Shown: in pieces, positions 26,634 to 35,954 of the stretch
Numbering within the stretch: position 1 is the stretch's first letter
Layout of the letters: every line of letters begins with the position of its first letter
DNA from: Devosia sp. YR412
GTDB lineage: Bacteria; Pseudomonadota; Alphaproteobacteria; Rhizobiales; Devosiaceae
Assembly (NCBI RefSeq): GCF_900110945.1
Contig: NZ_FOFL01000001.1
Coordinates: forward strand, 186,001-250,000
Length of the DNA stretch: 64,000 nucleotides
Direction: 5' to 3'
Notes under the pieces: model-generated
Told to the model about the DNA's origin: nothing
Database searches by the model: none
What the model saw: only the letters and a program-made list of their open reading frames with translations
Translations under genes and position numbers: made by a program

Positions 26634-26945
26634 TTACAGTGCGTAGAGGGTCAGGCCGGTGTCACGGCCGCTGACGCCAACGATCTGCTCAACGTCGAAG
26701 CCCTGGGCCTGCACGTTCATCAGCAGGGCCGGGTTGCTCTGGATACGGGCACGGATCGAGGAGACGTCATTGTCGAGGCCCAGCAGGCGGGCTTCGGTCG
26801 AGTTGACCGACAGCACGGTGGCGTTGCGGGCTTCCTGGATGGACTCCAGCGAGGCAACTTCGACGCCGAAGTACGGTGCGGCGAAAGCAGCGGTCGAGCC
26901 GGCAGCAAGAGCGGCGGTCAGGGCAATGATCTTGACGATTTTCAT
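26634..26945 (-). CDS. Small secreted protein of unknown function
   Basis: A protein of 103 residues with signal peptide MKIVKIIALTAALAAGSTAAFA. The mature part (about 80 residues, no Cys) is helical and carries SVNSTEARLLGLDNDVSSIRARIQSNPALLMNVQAQGFDVEQIVGV. A good AAAGGA ribosome site precedes the ATG and a terminator follows, so expression is likely. I do not recognise the family. Confidence 0.72.
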   Translation of the reverse strand: MKIVKIIALTAALAAGSTAAFAAPYFGVEVASLESIQEARNATVLSVNSTEARLLGLDNDVSSIRARIQSNPALLMNVQAQGFDVEQIVGVSGRDTGLTLYAL

Positions 26946-27271
26946 AATAAATTCCTTTGGTTAACGCTAGTTCGTGTCGTTTTGAACTCGGTAGGAATTA
27001 CGCATTCGACCCATAAAAGGTTTCAAAGATTATTTGGCTGACGTGAACACCGTCCCGTGATTGGTCGCTCTGGGCGACCGATTGTCGCAACAGCCTTGAC
27101 GCTTCGAGGATCGCCACCCAATCGCGCGGCTCTCTCCTCTGGGGCCTTGCCACTTTCCCGGATTCCCCCTATAGAGCCGACTTCTCCGGATCGCCCGGCC
27201 AAAAGGCATGCCGTGGCGATCTCTGAATGCGATGGGCCAAATCCATCCGATCTCTTATAAGGACCCGCAAA
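26946..27271. other. Intergenic region and leader before rpmI-rplT
   Basis: No gene is visible. The stretch should hold the divergent promoters of the small secreted-protein gene and rpmI. The rpmI side contains the leader hairpin annotated separately and a smaller hairpin, GGTCGCTCTGGGCGACC, near 27,062. Confidence 0.5.
27189..27221 (+). promoter_or_regulatory. Leader hairpin upstream of rpmI-rplT
   Basis: The arms GATCGCCCGGC and GCCG(T)GGCGATC pair over 11 bp with one bulged T around a 10-nt loop. The hairpin ends 50 nt before the rpmI start codon and is not followed by a T-run. A role in L20 autoregulation is possible but not shown. Confidence 0.45.
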
Positions 27272-27472
27272 ATGCCCAAGATGAAGACGAAGTCTGGCGC
27301 CAAAAAGCGCTTCAGCTTCACAGCGACCGGTCGCGTCAAGGCAGGCGTCGCAGGCAAGCGCCACCGCCTGATCAACCACAACGCAAAGTACATCCGCACG
27401 AACCGCGGCACCAAGATCCTGTCCAAGGGCGACGAGGGTCTGGTCAAGTGGTACATGCCGTACAACCGCTAA
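27272..27472 (+). CDS. rpmI: 50S ribosomal protein L35
   Basis: A 66-residue basic protein of the large ribosomal subunit, [20 protein letters not shown] at the N-terminus and [16 protein letters not shown] later, as in all bL35 proteins. A TAAGGA ribosome site precedes the ATG. It is followed 20 bp later by rplT. The usual partner infC is not adjacent here, as is common in alphaproteobacteria. Confidence 0.98.
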   Translation: MPKMKTKSGAKKRFSFTATGRVKAGVAGKRHRLINHNAKYIRTNRGTKILSKGDEGLVKWYMPYNR

Positions 27473-27492
27473 CGCTGAAAGGAAGCTGACAC

Positions 27493-27897
27493 ATGTCACG
27501 CGTTAAAAGAGGCGTTACCAATCACGCCCGTCATAAGAAGGTTCTCAAGGCTGCGGAGGGCTATTACGGCCGCCGCAAGTCGACGATCCGTATCGCCAAG
27601 CAGGCGGTCGAAAAGGCCGGCCAGTACGCTTACCGCGATCGTCGCGTCAAGAAGCGCAACTTCCGCGCTCTGTGGATCCAGCGTATCAACGCTGCCGTGC
27701 GCGATTACGGCCTGACCTATGGTCGATTTATCGACGGCCTCAGCAAGGCTGAGGTTGCCGTCGACCGTAAGGTGCTGAGCGATCTCGCGATCACCCAGCC
27801 CGAAGCGTTCGGCGTGCTGGTCGAAAAGGCCAAGGCTGCCCTGTCGTATCTCGAAGCCGTCGAAAAGACGACCCACGAGCGCGTCACCGCCGCCTAA
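27493..27897 (+). CDS. rplT: 50S ribosomal protein L20
   Basis: A 134-residue large-subunit protein needed early in 50S assembly; in many bacteria it also represses its own operon. The conserved N-terminus [20 protein letters not shown] and the central [20 protein letters not shown] are intact. It is co-transcribed with rpmI and ends before a clear terminator that separates it from pheS. Confidence 0.98.
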   Translation: MSRVKRGVTNHARHKKVLKAAEGYYGRRKSTIRIAKQAVEKAGQYAYRDRRVKKRNFRALWIQRINAAVRDYGLTYGRFIDGLSKAEVAVDRKVLSDLAITQPEAFGVLVEKAKAALSYLEAVEKTTHERVTAA

Positions 27898-27937
27898 CTC
27901 TCCCCAGCTCTGCTGAGGTCAAATTGACGCCTTGCGC

Positions 27938-27970
27938 CGCCCCAAAAAGGCTGGCGCGGGGCGTTTTTTA
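27938..27970 (+). terminator. Intrinsic terminator after rplT
   Basis: A CGCCCC / GGGGCG stem with a run of six T directly after it, 41 bp past the rplT stop. Confidence 0.8.
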
Positions 27971-28009
27971 TTGCTCTAACCGCGCCAATCGTCCGAGTTG
28001 AGAAATAGC

Positions 28010-29140
28010 ATGTCCCTCGAGAACCAGATCGACACCCTCCGCGCCGAGCTTTCGGCCGCCATTGCCGCCGCCGGTGACGAAGCCGCGCTCGACGCCGTGC
28101 GTGTCGCAGCGCTTGGCAAGAAGGGCAGCGTTTCGGCGCTGCTGGCCTCGCTCGGCGCCATGGCTCCCGAAGAACGCAAGAGCGCCGGCCCCGCCATCAA
28201 TGGCCTCAAGGTGGAAATCGCCGGCCTGATCGAGGCCAAGAGCACGGAACTGAAATCCGCCGCGCTCGACGCCCGCCTCAAGGCCGAAACCGTCGATATC
28301 ACTCTTCCCTTGCAGTCGGCCCCGACCGCGCGCGGCCGCATTCACCCGATTTCCCAGACCATCGACGAAATCACCGCCATTTTCTCGGACATGGGTTTCT
28401 CCATCGCCGAAGGCCCCGATATCGAAACCGACTATTTCAACTTCACCGCGCTGAACTTCCCCGAAGGTCATCCGGCACGTGAAATGCACGACACCTTCTT
28501 CATGAAGACCGGCGCCGATGGGGTGAAGAAGGTCCTGCGCACCCACACCTCGCCGGTGCAGATGCGCGTCATGCAAAAGACCAATGAAAAGCCGGCTGCC
28601 AACTATATTACCCCAGCCATGGATCCCCCAATCCGCGTGGTCATGCCCGGCCGCACCTATCGCAATGACTCGGACCAGACCCACACCCCTATGTTCCATC
28701 AGGTCGAGGGGCTGGTCATCGACAAGTCCAGTCATATCGGCCAGCTGCGCTGGGTGCTGGAGGAATTCCTCAAGGCCTATTTCGAAGTCCCCAACGTCAC
28801 CCTGCGTTTCCGCCCGAGCTTTTTCCCCTTCACCGAGCCCTCGATGGAAGTCGACGTTCAGTGTGACCGCTCCGGCTCGGAAGTGAAGATTGGCGAAGGC
28901 AGCGACTGGCTCGAAATCCTCGGCTGCGGCATGGTCCATCCCAATGTGATCCGCAATGCCGGCCTCGATCCGGATGTCTACCAGGGCTTCGCCTGGGGCA
29001 TGGGCATCGACCGCATCGCCATGCTGAAATACGGCATGCCCGACCTGCGGGCCTTCTTCGACGCGGACCAGCGCTGGCTCGACCACTACGGCTTCCGCCC
29101 GCTTGACCTGCCGACCCTGTTTGGCGGCCTGAGCAGTTAG
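28010..29140 (+). CDS. pheS: Phenylalanyl-tRNA synthetase alpha subunit
   Basis: A 376-residue catalytic alpha subunit of the heterotetrameric enzyme that charges tRNA-Phe. An N-terminal coiled coil is followed by the class II core: [28 protein letters not shown], and the motif 2/3 segments [21 protein letters not shown] and [13 protein letters not shown]. The start MSLENQ was chosen over an upstream TTG by family length. No attenuator leader peptide is visible. An unrelated gene separates it from pheT. Confidence 0.97.
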   Translation: MSLENQIDTLRAELSAAIAAAGDEAALDAVRVAALGKKGSVSALLASLGAMAPEERKSAGPAINGLKVEIAGLIEAKSTELKSAALDARLKAETVDITLPLQSAPTARGRIHPISQTIDEITAIFSDMGFSIAEGPDIETDYFNFTALNFPEGHPAREMHDTFFMKTGADGVKKVLRTHTSPVQMRVMQKTNEKPAANYITPAMDPPIRVVMPGRTYRNDSDQTHTPMFHQVEGLVIDKSSHIGQLRWVLEEFLKAYFEVPNVTLRFRPSFFPFTEPSMEVDVQCDRSGSEVKIGEGSDWLEILGCGMVHPNVIRNAGLDPDVYQGFAWGMGIDRIAMLKYGMPDLRAFFDADQRWLDHYGFRPLDLPTLFGGLSS

Positions 29141-29143
29141 ACG

Positions 29144-30187
29144 ATGGCTGCGCTCCCGCCCCACTACGCATCCGCCATCCAGTTCAGCTTTGGCGACTCG
29201 CCGGAACTGGCCGATGAGCTGTTGGCTTTGGTGCTGGCCGGGAAAAAGACCGCCACCTGTGGTGCGCTGCGCGACTATGGCCCCGGTAAGGAGCCGCTGC
29301 CGCAGGTTGAACGCCGCGATTTGGTGCGCAATGGCGCCGGGCAGCCTGCCTGCGTTATCGAGACCCTTTCCGTCCAGATCAGGCGCTTCGACGATATCGA
29401 CCCGGCCTTCACCGACCGGGAAGGCGAGGGCGACTATGCCGCCTGGCGCGACGGCCACGAGCGCTATTTTGCCCGCAATGGCGGTTTCTCGCCCGACATG
29501 GACGTGGTCTGCGAGACCTTCCGCCTCGTCGAAGTCCTGCCTGCCGGCCGCCCGGTCTACAACCTGGTCGCCTCGCCGATCTTTATCGTCACCGATATCG
29601 AAAGCGACGGGCCGACGCCCTTGCACAATTCCATGTTGAGCTTTGCCTCGGTGGCCATCGAGGCGGATGGCACCCGCCATGGCACCTTCGAGGCACAATT
29701 GCTGGCGCGCCCCGATCGCACCACCAATGAGCAGACCATGGCCTGGTGGGCCACCCAGCCCGAGGCCTGGGCGGCGACAACGGCCAACGCCGAAGAGCCC
29801 GCCGTGGTCATGCCCCGCTTCGCCGACTGGGTCGAAATCCTGCCCGGCCCCAAGGTCTTCGTCGCTGCGCCGATGATTTTCGATGGCCTCTGGATGGACC
29901 ACTATCTCGACGAATTTGCCGGCACCCGCGTGCTCAGCGGTCCGTTCAAGCAGCGCCAGATCTTCCGCGGCGGCGGCATCTGCCTCTACACCATGGCCGG
30001 AACCCTGCGCGGTGCGCCCTATCTCGACTGGGGCATGAGCAAGCTGCCGGCAGAATTTTACGGCCACATCGCCCATACCCACAAAGCCATCGACGACGCC
30101 GAAGGCTTCGCCAATGTCCTCGTCGAACTGTTCACGATTTCCCGCAGTCTGCCACCCATCACCGGCAGCGCCAGCGACTTCCGTTAG
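29144..30187 (+). CDS. ASCH domain fused to a DEDDh 3'-5' exonuclease domain, inserted between pheS and pheT
   Basis: A protein of 347 residues with two parts. Residues 10-135 are an ASCH domain (GDSPELADELLALVLAGKKTATCG, CVIETLSV, EGEGDYAAWRDGH), a PUA-like fold associated with RNA and modified nucleosides. Residues 145-335 look like an RNase T/Rv2179c-like DEDDh nuclease: Asp151/Glu153 (VTDIESDGP), Asp247 (MIFDGLW) and His313-x4-Asp318 (HKAIDD), so all four metal ligands and the His are present. The ATG lies 3 bp after the pheS stop and pheT starts 12 bp after its end, so it must be co-transcribed with both synthetase subunits. Function is inferred: RNA 3'-end processing or decay. Confidence 0.8.
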   Translation: MAALPPHYASAIQFSFGDSPELADELLALVLAGKKTATCGALRDYGPGKEPLPQVERRDLVRNGAGQPACVIETLSVQIRRFDDIDPAFTDREGEGDYAAWRDGHERYFARNGGFSPDMDVVCETFRLVEVLPAGRPVYNLVASPIFIVTDIESDGPTPLHNSMLSFASVAIEADGTRHGTFEAQLLARPDRTTNEQTMAWWATQPEAWAATTANAEEPAVVMPRFADWVEILPGPKVFVAAPMIFDGLWMDHYLDEFAGTRVLSGPFKQRQIFRGGGICLYTMAGTLRGAPYLDWGMSKLPAEFYGHIAHTHKAIDDAEGFANVLVELFTISRSLPPITGSASDFR

Positions 30188-30199
30188 AAGGCCCAGCAC

Positions 30200-32617
30200 A
30201 TGAAGTTCACCCTCGAATGGCTCCAGGATCACCTCGATACCGATGCCTCGGTCGACGAGATTTCCACGACCCTGACCACCGTTGGCCTTGAGGTCGAAAG
30301 CGTCGAGAACCAGGGCAAGGCCCTCTCCGCCTTCGTCACCGCCCATATCGTCTCGGCCGAACAGCATCCCAATGCCGACAAGCTGCGCGTCTGCAAGGTC
30401 GATGCCGGCACCGGCGAGCTGATCGACGTGGTCTGCGGCGCCCCCAACGCCCGCACCGGCCTCAAGACCGTCTTTGCCTTCCCCGGCACCTATATTCCCG
30501 GCAAGGACATGACCATCGGCAAGGGCAATATCCGTGGGCAGGTCTCCAACGGCATGCTCTGCTCCAATGCCGAGCTGGAACTCAGCAACGACCACGACGG
30601 CATCATCGAGCTCCCTGCCGATGCGCCGATTGGCGTCAAATTCGTCGACTATGCCGAGATCAATGGCGTGGTGTTCGACATTTCCATCACCCCCAATCGC
30701 GGCGATGCGACGGGCGTCTATGGCGTGGCGCGCGATCTCGCCGCCTTCGGCCTCGGAACGCTGAAGACCACAGACATGTCGCCGGTCGCTTCGACCGGCC
30801 CAAGCCCGATCGCCGCCCTGCCGCAGCAATTCTCTGCCGATGAGCCCAAGGCGATCCGCAAGTTCGCCGGCCGCTATATCAAGGGCATCAAGAACGGCCC
30901 GTCGCCGGCATGGCTGCAGCAGCGCCTGCGCGCCGTTGGCCTCCGCCCGATCAACACCATCGTCGATATCACCAATCTGGTGTCGCTCGGCTGGGGCCGG
31001 CCGCTGCATGCCTATGATGCCGACAAGCTCAATGGCCAGCCGGTGCTACGCAATGCGCGCAACGAGGCTTTCGATGCGCTCGACAATAAGATCTACACGC
31101 TCGACGAGACCATGACGGTCATTGCCGACGACACCGGCCCGCTCTGCCTCGGCGGCATCATGGGCGGCATCCGCTCCGGCGTCACCGACGAGACCACCAA
31201 CGTCTTCATGGAATGCGCCAGCTGGGATCCCGAGCTGATCGCACGCACCGGCCGCAAGACCGGTATCGTATCGGACGCCCGCTATCGCCTCGAGCGCAAT
31301 GTCGATCCCGCCCTGACCGAACCCGGCCTCGAACTGGCCACCCGCCTCGTGCTCGAACTCTGCGGCGGCGAGCCGATGCAGCCGGCCATCTCCGGCGAAG
31401 ACGTCTTCGCCAATACCGTCGTTGAATTCCCGCTCAGCGAAGTGAAGCGCCTCACCGGCCTTGAGGTGGAGCCGATGGTCGCCACCGCCATCCTGTCGCG
31501 CCTCGGCTTTCAACTCTCCGGCAAGCCGGAAGCCTTCACGGTGAAAGTGCCAAGCTGGCGCCCCGATGTGACGCAGAAGGCCGATCTGGTGGAAGAAGTC
31601 ATGCGCATGGTCGGCGTCGACAATGTGCCGCTTGAGCCGCTGCCGCGCCTGAGCCACGTTGCCCAGCGCATGCTGACCTCGATCCAGAACCGCCGCCGCA
31701 TCGCCCGCCGTTCGCTTGCCGCCCGTGGTCTTGACGAAGCGGTCACCTGGAGCTTCATCAGCCACGACGAAGCCACCCGCTTCGGCGGTGGCAGCGAAGG
31801 CCTGCAACTGGCCAATGCCATTGCCTCCGACATGACCGACATGCGCCCGTCCTTGTTGCCGGGCCTGCTCGCTGCCGCGCGCCGCAATGCCAATCGCGGC
31901 ACCGCCGATCTCGCCCTGTTCGAAGTCGGCCAGGTCTTCCTCTCCGACGCGCCCGATGGCCAGCACACCTATGCGACGGGTATCCGCACCGGCACGGCCA
32001 AGCTCGATGGTTCGGGCCGCCACTGGTCCGGCAAGGCGGAAGCCGTCGGTGTCTTCGATGCCAAGGCCGACCTCGCCGCCGTACTCGATGCGCTTGGCTA
32101 TGACATCGACAAGGTGCAGCTTTTTGCCGAGCCCGCCCCCTGGAGCCATCCCGGCCGCGGTGGCCGCGTGGCGCAGGGTCCGAAAACCCTCGCCTGGTTC
32201 GGCGAACTGCATCCGGCCTGGGCGGCAGAACTCGACATCCAGGGCCCAGTCGCGGCATTTGAACTCGATCTCGATGCCCTGCCAGAGCCGCGGAAAAAAG
32301 CCACCAAGACCAAGCCGGCCCTCGACCTCTCCGCCCTGATGCCGCTGAGCCGCGACTTCGCCTTCGTCGTCGACAAGGCCATCACTGCCGGCGCCATCCT
32401 CAAGGCCGCCCGCGGCGCCGACAAGGCGCTGATCAAGGACGTTAATGTCTTCGACGTCTTTGAAGGCAGCCATGTCGGCGAAGGCAAGAAGTCCGTGGCC
32501 ATCGAAGTCACCATCCAGCCGACGGACAAGACGCTGACCGAGGAAGACATCGACAAGATCTCCGCCGCCGTCATCGCTGCGGTCACCAAAACCTCCGGCG
32601 GTGTGCTCCGCACCTGA
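30200..32617 (+). CDS. pheT: Phenylalanyl-tRNA synthetase beta subunit
   Basis: A 805-residue beta subunit. The N-terminal tRNA-binding (EMAP/OB) domain (HPNADKLRVCKVDAGTG), B3/B4 editing domain (NTIVDITNLVSLGWGRPLHAYDADKL), B5 domain, the catalytic-like core and a C-terminal ferredoxin-fold anticodon-binding domain (PLSRDFAFVVDKAITAG) are all recognisable and in normal order. It is the last gene of pheS-ASCH/exonuclease-pheT. Confidence 0.97.
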   Translation: MKFTLEWLQDHLDTDASVDEISTTLTTVGLEVESVENQGKALSAFVTAHIVSAEQHPNADKLRVCKVDAGTGELIDVVCGAPNARTGLKTVFAFPGTYIPGKDMTIGKGNIRGQVSNGMLCSNAELELSNDHDGIIELPADAPIGVKFVDYAEINGVVFDISITPNRGDATGVYGVARDLAAFGLGTLKTTDMSPVASTGPSPIAALPQQFSADEPKAIRKFAGRYIKGIKNGPSPAWLQQRLRAVGLRPINTIVDITNLVSLGWGRPLHAYDADKLNGQPVLRNARNEAFDALDNKIYTLDETMTVIADDTGPLCLGGIMGGIRSGVTDETTNVFMECASWDPELIARTGRKTGIVSDARYRLERNVDPALTEPGLELATRLVLELCGGEPMQPAISGEDVFANTVVEFPLSEVKRLTGLEVEPMVATAILSRLGFQLSGKPEAFTVKVPSWRPDVTQKADLVEEVMRMVGVDNVPLEPLPRLSHVAQRMLTSIQNRRRIARRSLAARGLDEAVTWSFISHDEATRFGGGSEGLQLANAIASDMTDMRPSLLPGLLAAARRNANRGTADLALFEVGQVFLSDAPDGQHTYATGIRTGTAKLDGSGRHWSGKAEAVGVFDAKADLAAVLDALGYDIDKVQLFAEPAPWSHPGRGGRVAQGPKTLAWFGELHPAWAAELDIQGPVAAFELDLDALPEPRKKATKTKPALDLSALMPLSRDFAFVVDKAITAGAILKAARGADKALIKDVNVFDVFEGSHVGEGKKSVAIEVTIQPTDKTLTEEDIDKISAAVIAAVTKTSGGVLRT

Positions 32618-32698
32618 TTGCGTCACAAAGCCCATTCCCAAGGGCGCGCGCTTTGCTCTAGTCTCCCGGCAAAATCCTGCTTGGGAGACTGGAGCCTC

Positions 32699-33496
32699 AT
32701 GAACCTCGTCAAAATCCTCGCCGCCGCTGCGCTTGTGACCACCTTGGCCCTGCCGGCCATGGCGCAGGATGCGCTGCCCGACCTCGCCGGCCGCGAAATC
32801 GTCGCCGTCACCGAAAACGCCTATGTGCCGCTCAACTTCACCGATCCGGCGACGGGGGAGGGCATCGGCTTTGAATATGACCTGTTCAACGAGATCGCCA
32901 GGCGGCTCAACGCCACGGTCAAGTGGGAGCTCAGCTCCTGGGACGTCATGATCCAGGCGGTTCGCGACGGCCAGTATGATGTCGGCATGGATGGCATCAC
33001 CATCAACGACGAGCGCAAGGCCCAGGTCGCCTTCTCCGATGCCTACCTCACCTCCGAACAGCTGATGCTGGTGCGCGCCGACGAGACCCGCTTCACCGAT
33101 GCGGCCAGCTTTGGCGAGGACGCAAACCTGCTGGTCGGCGCCCAGGCCGGCACCACCAATTTCTACGTCGCGGTCTATAACGTCCTCGACGGCGACGAAG
33201 CCAATCCGCGCATCAAGCTGTTCGACACTTTCGGCACCTCGGTCGCCGCGCTGCAGGCCGGCGATGTCGATACCGTGCTGATGGATCAGACCTCGGCCAA
33301 TGGCTATATCGGCGCCAATCCCGGCGCCTTCAAAGTCATCGGCAGCCCGCTCGGCTCGGAAGATTTCGGCTTCATCCTGCCCCCTGACAGCGACCTCGTT
33401 GCCCCGATCAACGCGGCCCTGGCCCAGATCAAATCCGACGGCACCATGGACGCCCTGCAGCAGAAGTGGTTCTACGAGTACAACTCGGCCCAATAG
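32699..33496 (+). CDS. Amino-acid ABC transporter substrate-binding protein
   Basis: A 265-residue periplasmic family 3 solute-binding protein with signal peptide [22 protein letters not shown]. The binding fold is visible in [46 protein letters not shown] and [12 protein letters not shown]. The substrate is probably a polar amino acid. It is followed after 41 bp by its permease. An ATP-binding subunit is not in the cluster and must come from elsewhere. Confidence 0.92.
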   Translation: MNLVKILAAAALVTTLALPAMAQDALPDLAGREIVAVTENAYVPLNFTDPATGEGIGFEYDLFNEIARRLNATVKWELSSWDVMIQAVRDGQYDVGMDGITINDERKAQVAFSDAYLTSEQLMLVRADETRFTDAASFGEDANLLVGAQAGTTNFYVAVYNVLDGDEANPRIKLFDTFGTSVAALQAGDVDTVLMDQTSANGYIGANPGAFKVIGSPLGSEDFGFILPPDSDLVAPINAALAQIKSDGTMDALQQKWFYEYNSAQ

Positions 33497-33537
33497 TGGA
33501 ATCTTCGGGATCGCGGCCCGCCGCGATCCCCACCCTC

Positions 33538-34338
33538 ATGACCTACACCCCCCGCAAACCCACCATCCTGTCCCGCACCCCGTGGTGGCTGCTGGCCATT
33601 GCTTTGCTCTTCGTGCTCGGCCTCTGGGGCATCACGGCCGACACCACCTATTCCCAGATCTTCCGCGCCCTGTCCGGCGGCGTCATCACCACCGTCTGGG
33701 TAACCATCATCGCCTTTGCCGCCGCCACGGCGCTGGGCCTGCTCATCGCCATCGCCCGCACCAGCCAACACCGCGTCCTGCGCGAGGTCTCGACCTTCTA
33801 CGTTGAAATCATCCGCGGCATTCCGGTGCTGGTGTTTCTCTTCTACGTCGCCTTCGTCGGCGCGCCGGGCCTCGTCGTCGCCATCAACTGGCTGCTGCAG
33901 CCCTTCGATGCCGCCATTACCGTCCGCCAGTTCGACTTCGTCTGGCGCGCCATCCTGGCGCTCACCGTCTGCTATTCCGCCTTCATCGCCGAAATCTTCC
34001 GCGCCGGCATCGAGAGCGTCGACAGGGGCCAGATCGAGGCCGCCCGCGCTTTGGGCTTTTCCCGCTGGAAATGCTTCCGCCTCGTCACCTTCCCGCAAGC
34101 GCTGCGCAATATCCTGCCGCCGCTGGCCAATGACTTCGTCTCGATGGTCAAGGACTCGGCCCTGGTCTCGGCGCTCGGCGTGCAGGACATCACCCAGCTC
34201 GGCAAGGTCTATTCCTCCGGCACATTCCTGTTCTTCGAGACCTATAACGTCGTGGCCTTCCTCTACCTCACCATGACCATTTCGCTGTCGCTGCTGGTGC
34301 GATTGTTGGAACGGCATTTGCGTGAAAATACCCGCTGA
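33538..34338 (+). CDS. Amino-acid ABC transporter permease (HisM/GlnP family)
   Basis: A 266-residue inner-membrane subunit with about six helices. The cytoplasmic EAA loop that docks the ATPase reads [21 protein letters not shown], and the family signature [19 protein letters not shown] is intact. It pairs with the binding protein just upstream. Some alphaproteobacterial systems of this layout share an ATPase encoded elsewhere. Confidence 0.92.
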   Translation: MTYTPRKPTILSRTPWWLLAIALLFVLGLWGITADTTYSQIFRALSGGVITTVWVTIIAFAAATALGLLIAIARTSQHRVLREVSTFYVEIIRGIPVLVFLFYVAFVGAPGLVVAINWLLQPFDAAITVRQFDFVWRAILALTVCYSAFIAEIFRAGIESVDRGQIEAARALGFSRWKCFRLVTFPQALRNILPPLANDFVSMVKDSALVSALGVQDITQLGKVYSSGTFLFFETYNVVAFLYLTMTISLSLLVRLLERHLRENTR

Positions 34339-34401
34339 CGTCTTGCGCCGGGGCAGGGGGCGGGCCATCTGTTCATCGAACCCATCTGGAGCCCCGCGCC
34401 C

Positions 34402-34899
34402 ATGAACCGTCTCGCTGCCCTCGCCCTGACCGCCGCGCTTGCCGTGACTCTCACCGCCTGCGGCGATAGCCGCGAGGTCGGCTCCGTCGGCGTTGACTGG
34501 ACCGGCAATGACATTTCCATCGATGCGGTGGCTGATCCGGAAGTGGCCGGCGTCACCTGTCACCTCGCCTATTTCAACCGCTCCTTCATCGACCGGCTGC
34601 AGCAGGGCAACTGGTTCGAGGACCCCTCCTATTCGGCGCTCGATTGCTCGGTCACCGGTCCCATCACCATTGGCGACATCAATACCCGCCCCGGCGGCGA
34701 GGAAATCTTCAAGGAAGGCCGCTCGCTGATCTGGAAGTCGTTGCGCGTCTCGCGCATCTATGATCAGGCCAACAATTCGCTGATCTACCTGGCCCATGCC
34801 CGCGAAATCCAGCAGGGCTCCGGCAAGATGAGCCTATCGGTCATCCCGCTCAACACCGAGCAGGTCACCTGGAGCAATGGCGCGCCTGTGGCCCGCTAA
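34402..34899 (+). CDS. creA: CreA family periplasmic protein
   Basis: A 165-residue exported protein. The leader MNRLAALALTAALAVTLTACG ends in a lipobox-like Cys. The mature part has the CreA hallmarks GSVGVDWTGNDISIDAVADP and GVTCHLAYFNR...DCSVTGPI. CreA is widely conserved in proteobacteria but has no established biochemical function. It is monocistronic. Confidence 0.9.
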   Translation: MNRLAALALTAALAVTLTACGDSREVGSVGVDWTGNDISIDAVADPEVAGVTCHLAYFNRSFIDRLQQGNWFEDPSYSALDCSVTGPITIGDINTRPGGEEIFKEGRSLIWKSLRVSRIYDQANNSLIYLAHAREIQQGSGKMSLSVIPLNTEQVTWSNGAPVAR

Positions 34900-35051
34900 C
34901 TCCGTTATGGCCTCCGCTTGGAACGCCATGGCGCATTAACACCGCAGAATATAAAAGCATTTCGCTGTCTCCCGCTGCTTTGTCGGCGCGGAGAACGATA
35001 TTCTAACGCAGAACATGCGGGCCTATGGCCCATGAGGAAAAGGCAACAAGA

Positions 35052-35687
35052 ATGTCCATTCTGATCGGCGACACCGCCCCCGATTTCACCCTCGATAGCA
35101 CCGAAGGCCCGATCCACTTCCACGATTACATCGATGGCTCCTGGGCGGTTCTCTTCAGCCACCCCAAGAATTTCACGCCGATCTGCACCACCGAGCTGGG
35201 CTATACGGCCAAGCTGAAGCCCGAGTTCGACAAGCGCGGCGTCAAGGTGCTCGGCCTGTCGGTCGACAAGCTGGAAGATCACGGCGCCTGGGCCAAGGAT
35301 ATCGAGGAGACGCAAGGCGCGGCTCTGAACTTCCCGCTGCTGGCCGACACCAAGCGCGAAGTCGCCACGCTCTACGACATGATCCATCCGAACGCGGACA
35401 ATACGCTGACCGTCCGCTCGGTCTTCGTCATCGGCCCGGACAAGAAGGTCAAGCTCAAGATCGAATATCCGGCCTCCACCGGCCGTAACTTCGACGAAGT
35501 GATCCGCGTCATCGACAGCCTGCAGCTGACGGCAAAGTACTCGGTCGCCACCCCGGTCAACTGGAAGGAAGGCGAAGATGTCATCATCGCTTCGTCCGTA
35601 TCCGCCGAAGCCGCCAAGGAAAAGTTCCCCGCCGGCTGGAAGGAACCCAAGCCCTACCTGCGCATTGTTCCTCAGCCCCGCGGGTAA
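35052..35687 (+). CDS. Peroxiredoxin, 1-Cys (Prx6) type
   Basis: A 211-residue thiol peroxidase that reduces H2O2 and organic peroxides in the cytoplasm. The catalytic site is HPKNFTPICTTE (P-x3-T-x2-C form), and the Prx6-type C-terminal domain (YSVATPVNWKEGEDVII) is present. No resolving Cys is evident beyond the peroxidatic one, consistent with the 1-Cys class. MSILIGD is the family start. It ends before a strong terminator. Confidence 0.94.
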   Translation: MSILIGDTAPDFTLDSTEGPIHFHDYIDGSWAVLFSHPKNFTPICTTELGYTAKLKPEFDKRGVKVLGLSVDKLEDHGAWAKDIEETQGAALNFPLLADTKREVATLYDMIHPNADNTLTVRSVFVIGPDKKVKLKIEYPASTGRNFDEVIRVIDSLQLTAKYSVATPVNWKEGEDVIIASSVSAEAAKEKFPAGWKEPKPYLRIVPQPRG

Positions 35688-35718
35688 CACCCCGCACTCG
35701 TTTTCTCCCTGACAGACT

Positions 35719-35751
35719 GGGCGGTGGTTTCCCAACCACCGCCCTTTTTCT
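35719..35751 (+). terminator. Intrinsic terminator after the peroxiredoxin gene
   Basis: A 12-bp GGGCGGTGGTT...AACCACCGCCC stem with a run of five T directly after it. Confidence 0.88.
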
Positions 35752-35762
35752 ATGGCTTGCAC

Positions 35763-35922
35763 TTGATGGCCCACACCCACGATGTCACCCCGGCCTTGAG
35801 CCGGGGCTCCATCCTGAGATCGCGTCACGCGCCGCCAGATCGAGCACCTTGCGGCTGCGGCGAAATCTCGAGATGGATCCCGGCTCAAGGCCGGGATGAC
35901 ATCGTGATTGTGGAGCGTCTCG
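35763..35922. repeat. REP/MITE-like palindromic element, full copy
   Basis: Outer arms CACGATGTCACCCCGGCCTT...GAGAT and ATCTCGAGATGGATCCCGGC...GACATCGTG form a long inverted repeat. Much of its length matches the copy near 22,164, including GGATCCCGGCTCAAGGCCGG. Confidence 0.82.
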
Positions 35923-35954
35923 GATAAGCGGCTGGACCGGAAGGCAATGGCAAT

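Noticed and set aside
27968..33493. Long minus-strand frames opposite pheS, the ASCH/exonuclease gene and pheT (1013 and 815 codons)
   Set aside because: Antisense artefacts of high GC content; the plus-strand proteins are certain and the antisense products resemble nothing.
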